From Nocardioides alkalitolerans (GTDB taxonomy: Bacteria > Actinomycetota > Actinomycetes > Propionibacteriales > Nocardioidaceae), in the NCBI GenBank assembly GCA_038184435.1, contig CP116227.1:1178001-1242000 (forward strand): DNA of 64,000 nucleotides, read 5' to 3'. The notes under the pieces were generated by a model that saw nothing but the letters and a program-made list of their open reading frames with translations, was not told where the DNA came from and ran no database searches. How positions within the stretch are numbered: the stretch's first letter is position 1; each line of letters opens with the position of its first letter. The position numbers and the translations under genes were made by a program. Below are positions 9,512 through 17,686 of the stretch, piece after piece.

Positions 9512-11500
9512 GTGCCCGACATCCTGATCACCCGCATCCACGCCGACGAGCGTGGGGAGCGGAGGGTCACGACGGGCACCAAGGCGTGGGAGCTCTTCGC
9601 CGAGCAGCCCGACGTCATCGCCGCCCGGGTCGCGGGCCAGCTCAAGGACCTCGCCTACGAGCTCGGCGACGGCGACGAGGTCGAGGCCGTCGAGATCTCC
9701 AGTCCGGACGGTCTCGACATCCTGCGGCACTCGACCGCCCACGTGCTCGCGCAGGCGGTCCAGCAGCTCTTCCCGGAGGCGAAGCTCGGCATCGGTCCGC
9801 CGATCCGCGACGGGTTCTACTACGACTTCGACGTCGAGACCCCGTTCACCCCCGCCGACCTCGAGAAGATCGAGTCGCGGATGCGGAAGATCGTCAAGGA
9901 GAACCAGCGGTTCTCCCGGCGCGTCACCACCGACGCCGACGCCCTCACCGAGCTGCAGGACGAGCCCTACAAGCTGGAGCTCATCGCGCTCAAGGGCGGA
10001 GGCGCGGCCGAGGACGCCGCCGAGGGCGCGAGCGTCGAGGTCGGCGGCGCCGAGCTGACGATCTACGACAACATCGGCCGCAGCGGCGACGTGGTCTGGA
10101 AGGACCTCTGCCGCGGCCCCCACCTGCCGACCACCAAGCGCATCCCGGCGTTCAAGCTGATGCGCTCGGCCGCGGCGTACTGGCGGGGCAACGAGAAGAA
10201 CAAGCAGCTGCAGCGCGTCTACGGCACCGCGTGGGAGAGCAAGGAGGCCCTCGAGGCCCACCTGCACCGCCTCGAGGAGGCGGAGCGCCGCGACCACCGC
10301 AAGCTGGGCCGCGAGCTCGACCTGTTCAGCTTCCCCGACGAGATCGGCTCGGGCCTGCCCGTCTTCCACCCCAAGGGCGGCGTCATCAAGCGCGCCATGG
10401 AGGACTACGTCCGCCAGCGCCACGTCGAGGAGGGCTTCGAGTACGTGGGCACCCCCCACATCTCGAAGGAGGGCACGTTCCACCTGTCGGGCCACTTGCC
10501 CTACTACGCCGACGGCATGTTCCCGCCCATGGAGTTCGAGGGCGAGAACTACTACCTCAAGGCCATGAACTGCCCGATGCACAACCTGATCTTCCGCTCG
10601 CGCGGACGGTCCTACCGCGAGCTGCCGCTGCGGTTGTTCGAGTTCGGGCACGTCTACCGCTACGAGAAGTCGGGCGTCATCCACGGCCTCACCCGCGTGC
10701 GCGGCTTCGCGCAGGACGACTCGCACTCCTACTGCACCCCCGAGCAGGCGCCGGCGGAGGTCAAGCACCTCCTCGACTTCATGCTGGGCGTGCTGCGCGA
10801 CTTCGGGCTCGAGGACTTCTACCTCGAGCTCTCGACGCGGGACGAGTCGAAGCCGGAGAAGTTCGTCGGCACCCCCGAGCAGTGGGAGACCGCGACGTCG
10901 GTGCTCGAGCGCGTCGCGACCGAGTCGGGTCTGCAGCTCGTCCCCGACCCCGGTGGCGCCGCGTTCTACGGCCCGAAGATCTCCATCCAGGCGCAGGACG
11001 CCATCGGCCGCACCTGGCAGATGGGCACGGTGCAGTACGACTTCAACCAGCCCCAGGGCTTCGACCTGACCTACACCGCCTCCGACGGCTCGAAGCAGCA
11101 GCCGGTGATGATCCACGCGGCGAAGTTCGGGTCGATCGAGCGGTTCCTCGGCGTGCTCGTGGAGCACTACGCCGGCGCCTTCCCGCCCTGGCTCGCCCCG
11201 GTCCAGGTGCAGGCGATCCCCGTCGCCGAGCGGCACGTGGACTACCTGTACGACGTGGCCAAGCGCCTCAAGGCCGCCGGCATCCGCGTCGAGGTGGACG
11301 ACTCCGACGATCGGATGCAGAAGAAGATCCGCAACGCGCAGCTGCAGAAGGTGCCCTTCATGGTCATCGTCGGCGACGCGGACGTGGAGGCCGGCGCGGT
11401 GTCGTTCCGCTACCGCAACGGCGACCAGGACAACGGCGTGCCGCTCGACGACGCGATCCAGCGCGTCGTGGACGCGGTCGCGTCCCGCACCCAGGTCTGA
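9512..11500 (+). CDS. thrS: Threonyl-tRNA synthetase
   Basis: A 662-residue class II synthetase that charges tRNA-Thr. In order: N-terminal TGS domain, an editing/SAD domain with HSTAHVLAQAVQQLFPEAK (HxxxH), the catalytic core with LKAMNCPMHNLIF (zinc Cys) and RVRGFAQDDSHSYC, and a C-terminal anticodon-binding domain (from about PPWLAPVQVQAIPV). GTG 9512 follows GAGGAG at a good spacing. It heads the thrS-HIT-PIP synthase block conserved with mycobacteria. Confidence 0.97.
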   Translation: MPDILITRIHADERGERRVTTGTKAWELFAEQPDVIAARVAGQLKDLAYELGDGDEVEAVEISSPDGLDILRHSTAHVLAQAVQQLFPEAKLGIGPPIRDGFYYDFDVETPFTPADLEKIESRMRKIVKENQRFSRRVTTDADALTELQDEPYKLELIALKGGGAAEDAAEGASVEVGGAELTIYDNIGRSGDVVWKDLCRGPHLPTTKRIPAFKLMRSAAAYWRGNEKNKQLQRVYGTAWESKEALEAHLHRLEEAERRDHRKLGRELDLFSFPDEIGSGLPVFHPKGGVIKRAMEDYVRQRHVEEGFEYVGTPHISKEGTFHLSGHLPYYADGMFPPMEFEGENYYLKAMNCPMHNLIFRSRGRSYRELPLRLFEFGHVYRYEKSGVIHGLTRVRGFAQDDSHSYCTPEQAPAEVKHLLDFMLGVLRDFGLEDFYLELSTRDESKPEKFVGTPEQWETATSVLERVATESGLQLVPDPGGAAFYGPKISIQAQDAIGRTWQMGTVQYDFNQPQGFDLTYTASDGSKQQPVMIHAAKFGSIERFLGVLVEHYAGAFPPWLAPVQVQAIPVAERHVDYLYDVAKRLKAAGIRVEVDDSDDRMQKKIRNAQLQKVPFMVIVGDADVEAGAVSFRYRNGDQDNGVPLDDAIQRVVDAVASRTQV

Positions 11501-11526
11501 GGCGCGGGCCGGCGAGGGGAGCAGCA

Positions 11527-12486
11527 GTGGCACGACGGACGCACGGCCGCCCGTGGCTGGGTGCCGTGCTGCTGCTCGGGCTCCTCGCCGGCTGCGCCGA
11601 CGCCGGTACGCCGCGGGCCGAGCCCTCGTCGGAGGCTCCGTCGCCGTCCACCGCGAGCCCGGGGACCGCTGGCGCGGACCCGCAGGGTGACCTGGCCCGC
11701 CTCGCGGAGGGGGCCGCGGGGGACGTGCCGACCGTCGCCGCGACCCCGACGCGGGACCCGGCCGAGGCCGTCCTCGGCGGTGACGTCTCGTGGCCGCAGT
11801 GCCCCCGCGGGATGGGCATCCCGGAGAAGCGCACCCTCGGCATGCCGATGCCGCTCGACGCGGCGGAGTACGTCGTGGTCGGGCTGACGAACGGCCCCGG
11901 CTTCCACGTGAACCCGTGCCTCGCCGACCAGGTCGCCTGGGTGGCCGACCGGCACCTGCTCGGCGCGGCGTACGCGGTCGCGAGCTTCCCGGACGACGCC
12001 ACCCTCGCCGCGCACGGCGCCGCAGGTCCGTGGGGCGGGGGAGCGGCCCTCGACCGGCTCCGCAACACCGGCTACGCGCAGGGTCAGTTCAACGTGGCGT
12101 CGCTGCGCGACACGGGCTTCACGACGCCGGTCGTGTGGATCGACGTCGAGCCGGTGCCCGACTTCGCGTGGAGCGACGATCCCGTCGCGAACGCCGCCGT
12201 CGTCGAGGGCGTGGCGCGGGCGTACACCGACGCGGGCTACGCGATCGGGGTCTACTCGACGCCGTACCTGTGGGAGCAGGTCGTCGGCGACCTCGCCCTC
12301 GGCGTGCCCGAGTGGCGGGCCGCCGGCCACACCTCGCGGGAGGAGGCCCTCGCGCGCTGCGCGGCGGACTGGTCCATCCAGGGCGGGCCTGCCGTTCTCG
12401 GCCAGTGGGTCGAGGCCGACCGCGACCAGAACGTCACCTGTCCCGGGGTGGCCGGCGAGCTCGACCGCTGGTTCCACCAGTACTGA
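11527..12486 (+). CDS. Secreted lipoprotein with GH25-like/TIM-barrel-type domain
   Basis: A 319-residue protein with a lipoprotein signal (lipobox LLAGC, Cys near residue 22), then a Ser/Thr/Pro/Ala-rich linker to about residue 80. The folded part begins GGDVSWPQCPRG and includes YVVVGLTNGPGFHVNPC, VVWIDVEPVPDF and AIGVYSTPYLW, resembling the glycoside-hydrolase-like barrels of cell-wall-associated GH25/DUF1906 proteins; IDVEP could hold acidic catalytic residues. Substrate unknown, probably acts at the envelope. GTG 11527 follows GAGGGGAG. It lies between thrS and the HIT gene and is not part of the order I know from mycobacteria. Confidence 0.7.
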   Translation: MARRTHGRPWLGAVLLLGLLAGCADAGTPRAEPSSEAPSPSTASPGTAGADPQGDLARLAEGAAGDVPTVAATPTRDPAEAVLGGDVSWPQCPRGMGIPEKRTLGMPMPLDAAEYVVVGLTNGPGFHVNPCLADQVAWVADRHLLGAAYAVASFPDDATLAAHGAAGPWGGGAALDRLRNTGYAQGQFNVASLRDTGFTTPVVWIDVEPVPDFAWSDDPVANAAVVEGVARAYTDAGYAIGVYSTPYLWEQVVGDLALGVPEWRAAGHTSREEALARCAADWSIQGGPAVLGQWVEADRDQNVTCPGVAGELDRWFHQY

Positions 12487-12537
12487 CCCGATCGACCACC
12501 AGAGGCACGACCCACCGTGACCGACGCAGGAGGACGC

Positions 12538-13089
12538 GTGACCGACCCCGACGGGTTGATGCGGCTCTACACGCCGTACCGGATGGCCTACATCGCCGCG
12601 GGCGAGCCCGCCGCGGGCGCTCCCGACGCCGCTGTCGAGGAGGCGGCGCCGACCAGCGAGCCGGCGGGCTGCCCCTTCTGCCGGATGGTCGCCGGCACGG
12701 CGACGGGTCCGGACCTCGTGGTCGCCGACGGCGCCACCGCGTTCGCGGTGCTCAACCTCTACCCCTACAACCCGGGCCACCTCATGGTGCTGCCGCGCCG
12801 GCACGTGGCCGACTACGTGGACCTCACCGACGAGGAGACCGCCGAGGTCGCCGCGATGACGAAGTCGGCGATCCGGGCCATCCGTGCGGTGGCGACGCCC
12901 GACGCGTTCAACGTGGGGCTCAACCTGGGGTCCGCGGCGGGCGGGTCGCTGGCCGCCCACCTGCACCAGCACGTGGTGCCCCGCTGGTCCGGCGACGCCA
13001 ACTTCATGACGGTGCTGGCCGGCACGAAGACGCTGCCGCAGCTGCTGGGCGATACGCGGGACCTCCTGCGCGAGGCGTGGCGGTCGTGA
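12538..13089 (+). CDS. HIT-family nucleotide phosphorylase/hydrolase (Rv2613c-like)
   Basis: About 183 residues. The histidine triad HLHQHVVPRW is intact near the middle, after CPFCRMV and LNLYPYNPGHLMVLPRRHV. The mycobacterial orthologue beside pgsA is an AP4A phosphorylase; that activity is inferred here from family and position. GTG 12538 has AGGAGG a few bases before it; GTG 12517 is an in-frame alternative adding 7 residues. The stop overlaps the next start by 4 nt (GTGA), so translation is probably coupled to the inositol-phosphatase gene. Confidence 0.88.
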   Translation: MTDPDGLMRLYTPYRMAYIAAGEPAAGAPDAAVEEAAPTSEPAGCPFCRMVAGTATGPDLVVADGATAFAVLNLYPYNPGHLMVLPRRHVADYVDLTDEETAEVAAMTKSAIRAIRAVATPDAFNVGLNLGSAAGGSLAAHLHQHVVPRWSGDANFMTVLAGTKTLPQLLGDTRDLLREAWRS

Positions 13090-13877
13090 GCGGGACACCT
13101 GACGCCGACGACGTCCGCCTCGCCGGGGCCCTCGTCCGCGAGGCCGGCTCGCTCGCGGCCCGGATGCGCGCCGAGGGCGTCGAGGGTCTCGGTGTCGAGC
13201 AGAAGACGTCGGTCTCGGACGTCGTGACCGCGGCCGACCACGCGGCGGAGGAGCTGGTCGCCCGCCGGCTGTCCGAGGAGCGCCCGGCCGACGGCGTGCT
13301 GGGGGAGGAAGGGGTCGACGAGGCCGGTACCAGCGGCCGACGCTGGGTCGTCGACCCGGTCGACGGCACCTACAACTTCCTCTCGGGCCTGTCCTGGTGG
13401 TGCTCCGCGGTGGCCCTGCTCGACGGTGACGACCTGGTGCTCGGCGCGATCTACCACCCCCACGACGACGCGCTCTACGTCGGCGGACCGGCCCTGCCCA
13501 GCACGCGCGACGGGGTGCCGATCGGGCCGCTCCGCGACGTACCCCTCGCCCGCACCAGCATGGCCACCTACTTCGCCCCGGGCGACCTGGTGGCGCAGGC
13601 GGGTGCGGCGTTCTACCGGGCGGCGGGCAGCGCCGCGGCCGTGCGGATGCTCGGCTCCGGCAGCATGGACGCCACCGCGGTCGCGCAGGGTCGGGTCGGG
13701 CTGGTGCTGCAGCACTCCGTGCCGCCGTGGGACGAGCTCCCCGGCGCCGCGCTCGTGCGGGGAGCGGGCGGCACGACGCAGCGGGTGCGCCACGAGGGCC
13801 TCGAGTGGTACGCCGCGGGGGCACCCACCGCGGTCGCGGAGGCCTGCACGGCCCTGGTGGGCCGGGTCGAGGGGTGA
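13086..13877 (+). CDS. Inositol monophosphatase-family phosphatase
   Basis: A 263-residue Mg-dependent Li-sensitive-type phosphatase. Metal motifs are visible: GEEGVDEAG near residue 73, VVDPVDGTYNF near 90 and PPWDELPGAAL near 215. Family members hydrolyse inositol-1-phosphate, histidinol-phosphate or PAP; the neighbours favour an inositol substrate, since PIP synthase directly downstream consumes inositol phosphate. It overlaps the HIT gene by 4 nt. I do not recall this gene in the mycobacterial locus. It could supply free inositol or dephosphorylate the PIP product, which is inference. Confidence 0.87.
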   Translation: MSGTPDADDVRLAGALVREAGSLAARMRAEGVEGLGVEQKTSVSDVVTAADHAAEELVARRLSEERPADGVLGEEGVDEAGTSGRRWVVDPVDGTYNFLSGLSWWCSAVALLDGDDLVLGAIYHPHDDALYVGGPALPSTRDGVPIGPLRDVPLARTSMATYFAPGDLVAQAGAAFYRAAGSAAAVRMLGSGSMDATAVAQGRVGLVLQHSVPPWDELPGAALVRGAGGTTQRVRHEGLEWYAAGAPTAVAEACTALVGRVEG

Positions 13878-13910
13878 TCGACGGGTGATCGCCCGTCGGT
13901 CGTGATGGCC

Positions 13911-13916
13911 TAACCT
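13911..13916 (+). promoter_or_regulatory. -10 element of the PIP synthase gene (near-leaderless)
   Basis: TAACCT ends 9 nt before ATG 13926. Predicts a transcript starting a few bases before the start codon. Confidence 0.4.
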
Positions 13917-13925
13917 GCCACCACC

Positions 13926-14555
13926 ATGCTCGAGCGCTTCCGCGGGTTCTGGACCCGCCTCCTCTCTCCCGTCGCCCGCTTCCTCATCCGCTGCGGGGTC
14001 AGCCCCGACGCGGTGACGCTCGTCGGCACCCTCGGTGTCTGCGCGGGTGCCCTCGTCTTCTTCCCGCAGGGCCACCTGCTGGCCGGCGTCCTCTTCATCA
14101 CCGCCTTCGTCTTCTCCGACCTCATCGACGGCTTCATGGCGCGGGAGACGGGCCGCACCAGCAAGTTCGGTGCCTTCCTCGACTCCACGCTCGACCGCAT
14201 CGGCGACGGCGCGATCTTCGGTGGTCTCGCCCTCTACTGGGCCGGCCCGGGCGACTCGGACCTCTACCTCGTGCTCAGCCTCGTCTGCCTCGTCATGGGC
14301 AGCGTGACGTCCTACGCCCGGGCGCGGGCCGAGGGCCTGGGATACGAGGCCAAGGTCGGCATCGCCGAGCGGAGCGACCGCCTGGTCTCGATCCTCGTCA
14401 TGACCGGTCTGGGCGCGCTGTTCGACCTGCCGATCCTCCAGCAGGTCACGTTGTGGGCGCTGGCGGCGGCGAGCACCGTGACGGTCGTGCAGCGCATCTG
14501 GGTGGTCCGCCAGCAGGCCCTGGCCGAGCACGACGCGACGGCCGGAGGGGCGTGA
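13926..14555 (+). CDS. pgsA: CDP-alcohol phosphatidyltransferase, probably phosphatidylinositol-phosphate synthase
   Basis: A 209-residue integral membrane enzyme. The full CDP-alcohol motif is present around residues 65-90: DLIDGFMARE, then GAFLDSTLDRIGD (pattern D-x2-DG-x2-AR-x8-G-x3-D-x3-D), with about six membrane helices. Next to the HIT gene, as in mycobacteria, the orthologue condenses CDP-diacylglycerol with L-myo-inositol-1-phosphate to make PIP, the precursor of phosphatidylinositol. The acyltransferase and mannosyltransferase (pimA) genes that follow it in mycobacteria are absent here. Confidence 0.9.
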   Translation: MLERFRGFWTRLLSPVARFLIRCGVSPDAVTLVGTLGVCAGALVFFPQGHLLAGVLFITAFVFSDLIDGFMARETGRTSKFGAFLDSTLDRIGDGAIFGGLALYWAGPGDSDLYLVLSLVCLVMGSVTSYARARAEGLGYEAKVGIAERSDRLVSILVMTGLGALFDLPILQQVTLWALAAASTVTVVQRIWVVRQQALAEHDATAGGA

Positions 14556-14573
14556 ACCTGCCTCCGGCCGAAC

Positions 14574-14592
14574 GTGACACTCTGAATGTTAC
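14574..14592. promoter_or_regulatory. Candidate operator before the diiron oxygenase operon
   Basis: GTGACACTCTGAATGTTAC: imperfect inverted repeat (GTGACA / TGTTAC, 5 of 6 paired, 7-nt spacer) ending 8 nt before the -35. Placement suits a TetR- or GntR-type regulator; none is adjacent. Confidence 0.4.
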
Positions 14593-14599
14593 ATAACCC

Positions 14600-14628
14600 T
14601 TGACATCGTCCTGGGCGCGACGCAGGCT
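14600..14628 (+). promoter_or_regulatory. Promoter of the diiron oxygenase operon
   Basis: A consensus -35 TTGACA (14600-14605), 17-bp spacer and a weak -10 CAGGCT (14623-14628). The AT-rich bases here stand out from the surrounding GC. Confidence 0.5.
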
Positions 14629-14699
14629 GGTGCGACCGGGTGGTTCTCCGCCACCCCCGCGCCGGCCACGGCGCGGTCCGCGACGACGAGGAGGGCACC

Positions 14700-15776
14700 A
14701 TGTCCGCCCAGGCCCACGAGCTGCACCCGATCGACGGTGGTGACACCTCCGCCGACGCCGCCGAGACCCGGTCCCGGCTCGAGCTCATCGACTGGAACGA
14801 GCCGGAGGTGCCCGAGGGCCTGACCGACGCGGAGTACGACGAGGTGCTGCACCGCCTCTCGGTCGCCTCGGTCGAGCGTCACTTCGACGCGTTCGCGGAC
14901 ATCGACTGGGACCACCCCGACTTCGAGGTGCGCGCCGACGACCCGCGCTGGGTGCTGCCGGACGTCGACCCGGTGGGTCGTCACCCCTGGTACAAGGCGC
15001 TGCCGCTCGAGGAGCAGATCCGCGTCGGTCAGTGGCGCTACGCCAACATCTTCAAGGTCGGCCTGCAGTTCGAGAACATCCTCATCCGCGGGATCATGCA
15101 GTACGTCTTCACCGTCGAGAACGGCTCGAAGGAGTACCGGTACCTCACGCACGAGGCGACCGAGGAGTGCCACCACACGCAGATGTTCCAGGAGGGCGTG
15201 AACCGGATGGGCGTCGACGCCCCCGGCATGCCCCGCTGGCTCCGCGCGGTGGCGTGGGCGCTGCCCCTGGCCGCGAGCAAGGTCCCCCTGGCCTTCTTCA
15301 TCGGCGTGCTCGCGGGCGAGGAGCCCATCGACCACACGCAGAAGGCACTGCTGCGCGAGGACGTCGAGGTCCACCCGATGATCAAGCGCATCATGCAGAT
15401 CCACGTGGCGGAGGAGGCGCGCCACATCTCCTTCGCCCACGAGTACGTCAAGCGCAACGCCCCCCGCATCGGCCCGGTCGACCGCTTCCTCGTCTCCGTG
15501 GCCTTCCCCGTCATCATGCGCGTGCTCGGTGACGCGATCCTGGTGCCGGTGAAGGAGTTCCAGCAGGAGTTCGCCATCCCCGACGAGGTCATCGACGAGC
15601 TGTTCTGGGAGTCGCCCGCGTCGAAGGAGTTCCTCAGCGAGCTGTTCTCCGACGTGCGGATGCTCGCCGAGGAGTCCGGTCTCATGACGCGGTTCTCGCG
15701 CCGCATCTGGCGTGCGCTCGGCATCGACGGCCGCCCCTCGCGCTACCGCAGCGAGCCGGCCGTCAAGTTCGCCTGA
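14700..15776 (+). CDS. AurF-like diiron oxygenase
   Basis: A 358-residue helical protein. The metal-binding pattern of ferritin-like diiron oxygenases is visible: FENILIRG, THEATEECHHTQMFQEGVNRM (E-x2-EECHH-type) and HVAEEARHISFAHEYV (E-x3-H). This matches the AurF/PF11583 family, whose founding member N-oxygenates p-aminobenzoate; the substrate here is unknown. GAGGAGGG precedes ATG 14700. The ferredoxin-reductase gene downstream probably supplies electrons, as in the mycobacterial Rv0885-fprB pair. Confidence 0.85.
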   Translation: MSAQAHELHPIDGGDTSADAAETRSRLELIDWNEPEVPEGLTDAEYDEVLHRLSVASVERHFDAFADIDWDHPDFEVRADDPRWVLPDVDPVGRHPWYKALPLEEQIRVGQWRYANIFKVGLQFENILIRGIMQYVFTVENGSKEYRYLTHEATEECHHTQMFQEGVNRMGVDAPGMPRWLRAVAWALPLAASKVPLAFFIGVLAGEEPIDHTQKALLREDVEVHPMIKRIMQIHVAEEARHISFAHEYVKRNAPRIGPVDRFLVSVAFPVIMRVLGDAILVPVKEFQQEFAIPDEVIDELFWESPASKEFLSELFSDVRMLAEESGLMTRFSRRIWRALGIDGRPSRYRSEPAVKFA

Positions 15777-15897
15777 CGCCGCCACCGCCGCACCCCCGCC
15801 GCGCCCCCGGGGCCGGCCCTTCCCGACATCCCGCCACGCGGCGGCGCCGACACCCGTCGGCGTCGCCGCGTTCCGCTCCCGAGGCCGGAGACCCCTC

Positions 15898-17676
15898 ATG
15901 CCCCACGTCGTGACCCGTTCTTGCTGCGGCGACGCCTCCTGCGTCTTCGCGTGCCCGGTCAACTGCATCCACCCCACGCCCGACGAGCCGGACTTCGCGA
16001 CCGCCGAGATGCTCTACGTCGACCCGGTCGCCTGCGTCGACTGCGGCGCCTGCGTCTCGGCCTGCCCGGTCGGGGCGATCAAGCCGCACACGAAGCTCAC
16101 CGACGCCGAGCTGCCGTTCCTCGAGATCAACCAGCTGTTCCACACGCCCCCGGCCCCGCGGCCGGTCCAGGCGCCGCTACGGAAGATCGCCCGCACGGAT
16201 CCCGCGCGGGGTGGCCTGCGGGTCGCGATCGTGGGTTCCGGCCCGGCCGCGCTCTATGCCGCGGACGAGGTGCTCAAGCAGGACGGCGCCCGGGTCACCG
16301 TCGTGGACCGCCTCCCGACGCCGTACGGGCTGGCGCGGGCCGGTGTCGCGCCCGACCACCCCGACACGCGCGAGGTGATCGGGCTCTTCCGGGAGATCGA
16401 GCGCCAGGAGGGCTTCGCCTACGTGCTCGGCGCCGAGGTGGGCACCGACCTGACCCACGAGGACCTCGCGGCCCACCACCACGCGGTGCTCTACGCCACG
16501 GGCGCGTCCCTCGACCGACGCCTCGGGATCCCGGGGGAGGACCTCGCCGGCAGTGGCACGGCGACGGCGTTCGTGGCCTGGTACAACGGCCACCCCGACC
16601 ACACCACCCTCGACGTGCCGCTCGACGCGGAGCGAGTCGTCGTCGTGGGCAACGGCAACGTCGCGCTCGACGTCGCGCGCATCCTGGCCACCGATCCCGA
16701 GCGCCTGGCCGGCACCGACATCGCCGACCACGCCCTCGAGGCCCTGCGCGACAGCGCGGTGCGCGAGGTCGTGCTGGTGGCGCGGCGCGGTGCCGGCCAG
16801 GCGGCGTACACGCTGCCCGAGATCACGGGTCTCGCCATGCGCGACGACATCGACCTGGTGGTCGAGGGCGGCCTGCGGCTCGACGCGGAGACCGAGCGGC
16901 GTCGGGCCGCGGGCACGCTCGACCGGCTCCTCGAGCAGAAGCTGCGGGTGCTCGAGCAGCTCCCGGAGCCCCGTGGCGCCGGCCGGCGTCGGGTGGTGCT
17001 CCGCTTCGGCGCGTCCCCCGTCCGCGTGCTGGGTGAGGGTGCGGTGACGGGGGTCGAGCTCGTCGAGAACGACCTGCTGCTCGACGCCGACGGCACGGTG
17101 CGCGCCGTCCCGACCGACCGCACCACCCTCCTCGAGGCGGGCCTCGTGCTCCGCTCGGTCGGCTACCGCGGCCGGCCCGTCGCCGGGGTGCCCTTCGACG
17201 CGGCGACGGCGACGATCCCCAACGCCGGCGGCCGGGTCGTCGACGCGGCGGGCGCCGCCGTGCCGGGGACGTACGTCGCCGGCTGGATCAAGCGGGGCCC
17301 GTCGGGCTTCATCGGCACCAACAAGAGCGACGCCGAGGAGACGGTCGCCCACCTGGTCGACGACTTCAACGCCGGTGCGCTGCCCGACCCGGCGGGGGCG
17401 GCGACGTCGTTCGCCGCGCTCGTGCGGCAGCGCGTGCCGGGCGCCCTCGACCTCGACGGCTGGCGTGCGGTCGACTCCTACGAGCGGGCGTGGGGGGCCG
17501 AGCACGGCCGGCCGCGGCGCCGCCTCGTCGACCGCGCCGCCATGGCCGAGGTGGTGCGGGTCGCCGCCGAGCGGCGCGAGCGCGAGGAGCTGGCGCGCGC
17601 CCGGCGGGGCCGCAGCACGCCGTGGCGCCGGTCCGAGGGACGGGCGGCGTCCGGACCGGTCAGCCCCCGGCTCTAG
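15898..17676 (+). CDS. fprB: Ferredoxin-ferredoxin/NADP reductase fusion (FprB type)
   Basis: A 592-residue fusion. Residues 1-75 are a two-cluster ferredoxin (CVFACPVNC and CVDCGACVSACPVGAI). From about 95 on is a glutathione-reductase-fold FAD/NADPH reductase with VAIVGSGPAALYAADEVL, VVVVGNGNVALDVARIL and the C-terminal AGWIKRGPSGFIGTNK typical of adrenodoxin-reductase/FprA-like enzymes. It would pass electrons from NADPH through its own clusters. It follows the diiron oxygenase by 121 nt with a GGAG before ATG 15898. The last about 60 residues are an Arg-rich extension. Confidence 0.92.
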   Translation: MPHVVTRSCCGDASCVFACPVNCIHPTPDEPDFATAEMLYVDPVACVDCGACVSACPVGAIKPHTKLTDAELPFLEINQLFHTPPAPRPVQAPLRKIARTDPARGGLRVAIVGSGPAALYAADEVLKQDGARVTVVDRLPTPYGLARAGVAPDHPDTREVIGLFREIERQEGFAYVLGAEVGTDLTHEDLAAHHHAVLYATGASLDRRLGIPGEDLAGSGTATAFVAWYNGHPDHTTLDVPLDAERVVVVGNGNVALDVARILATDPERLAGTDIADHALEALRDSAVREVVLVARRGAGQAAYTLPEITGLAMRDDIDLVVEGGLRLDAETERRRAAGTLDRLLEQKLRVLEQLPEPRGAGRRRVVLRFGASPVRVLGEGAVTGVELVENDLLLDADGTVRAVPTDRTTLLEAGLVLRSVGYRGRPVAGVPFDAATATIPNAGGRVVDAAGAAVPGTYVAGWIKRGPSGFIGTNKSDAEETVAHLVDDFNAGALPDPAGAATSFAALVRQRVPGALDLDGWRAVDSYERAWGAEHGRPRRRLVDRAAMAEVVRVAAERREREELARARRGRSTPWRRSEGRAASGPVSPRL

Positions 17677-17679
17677 GGT
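17674..17679 (+). promoter_or_regulatory. -10 element of pdxS (leaderless)
   Basis: TAGGGT lies 7 nt before ATG 17687 and overlaps the stop of the upstream gene. Confidence 0.45.
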
Positions 17680-17686
17680 GCCGCCC

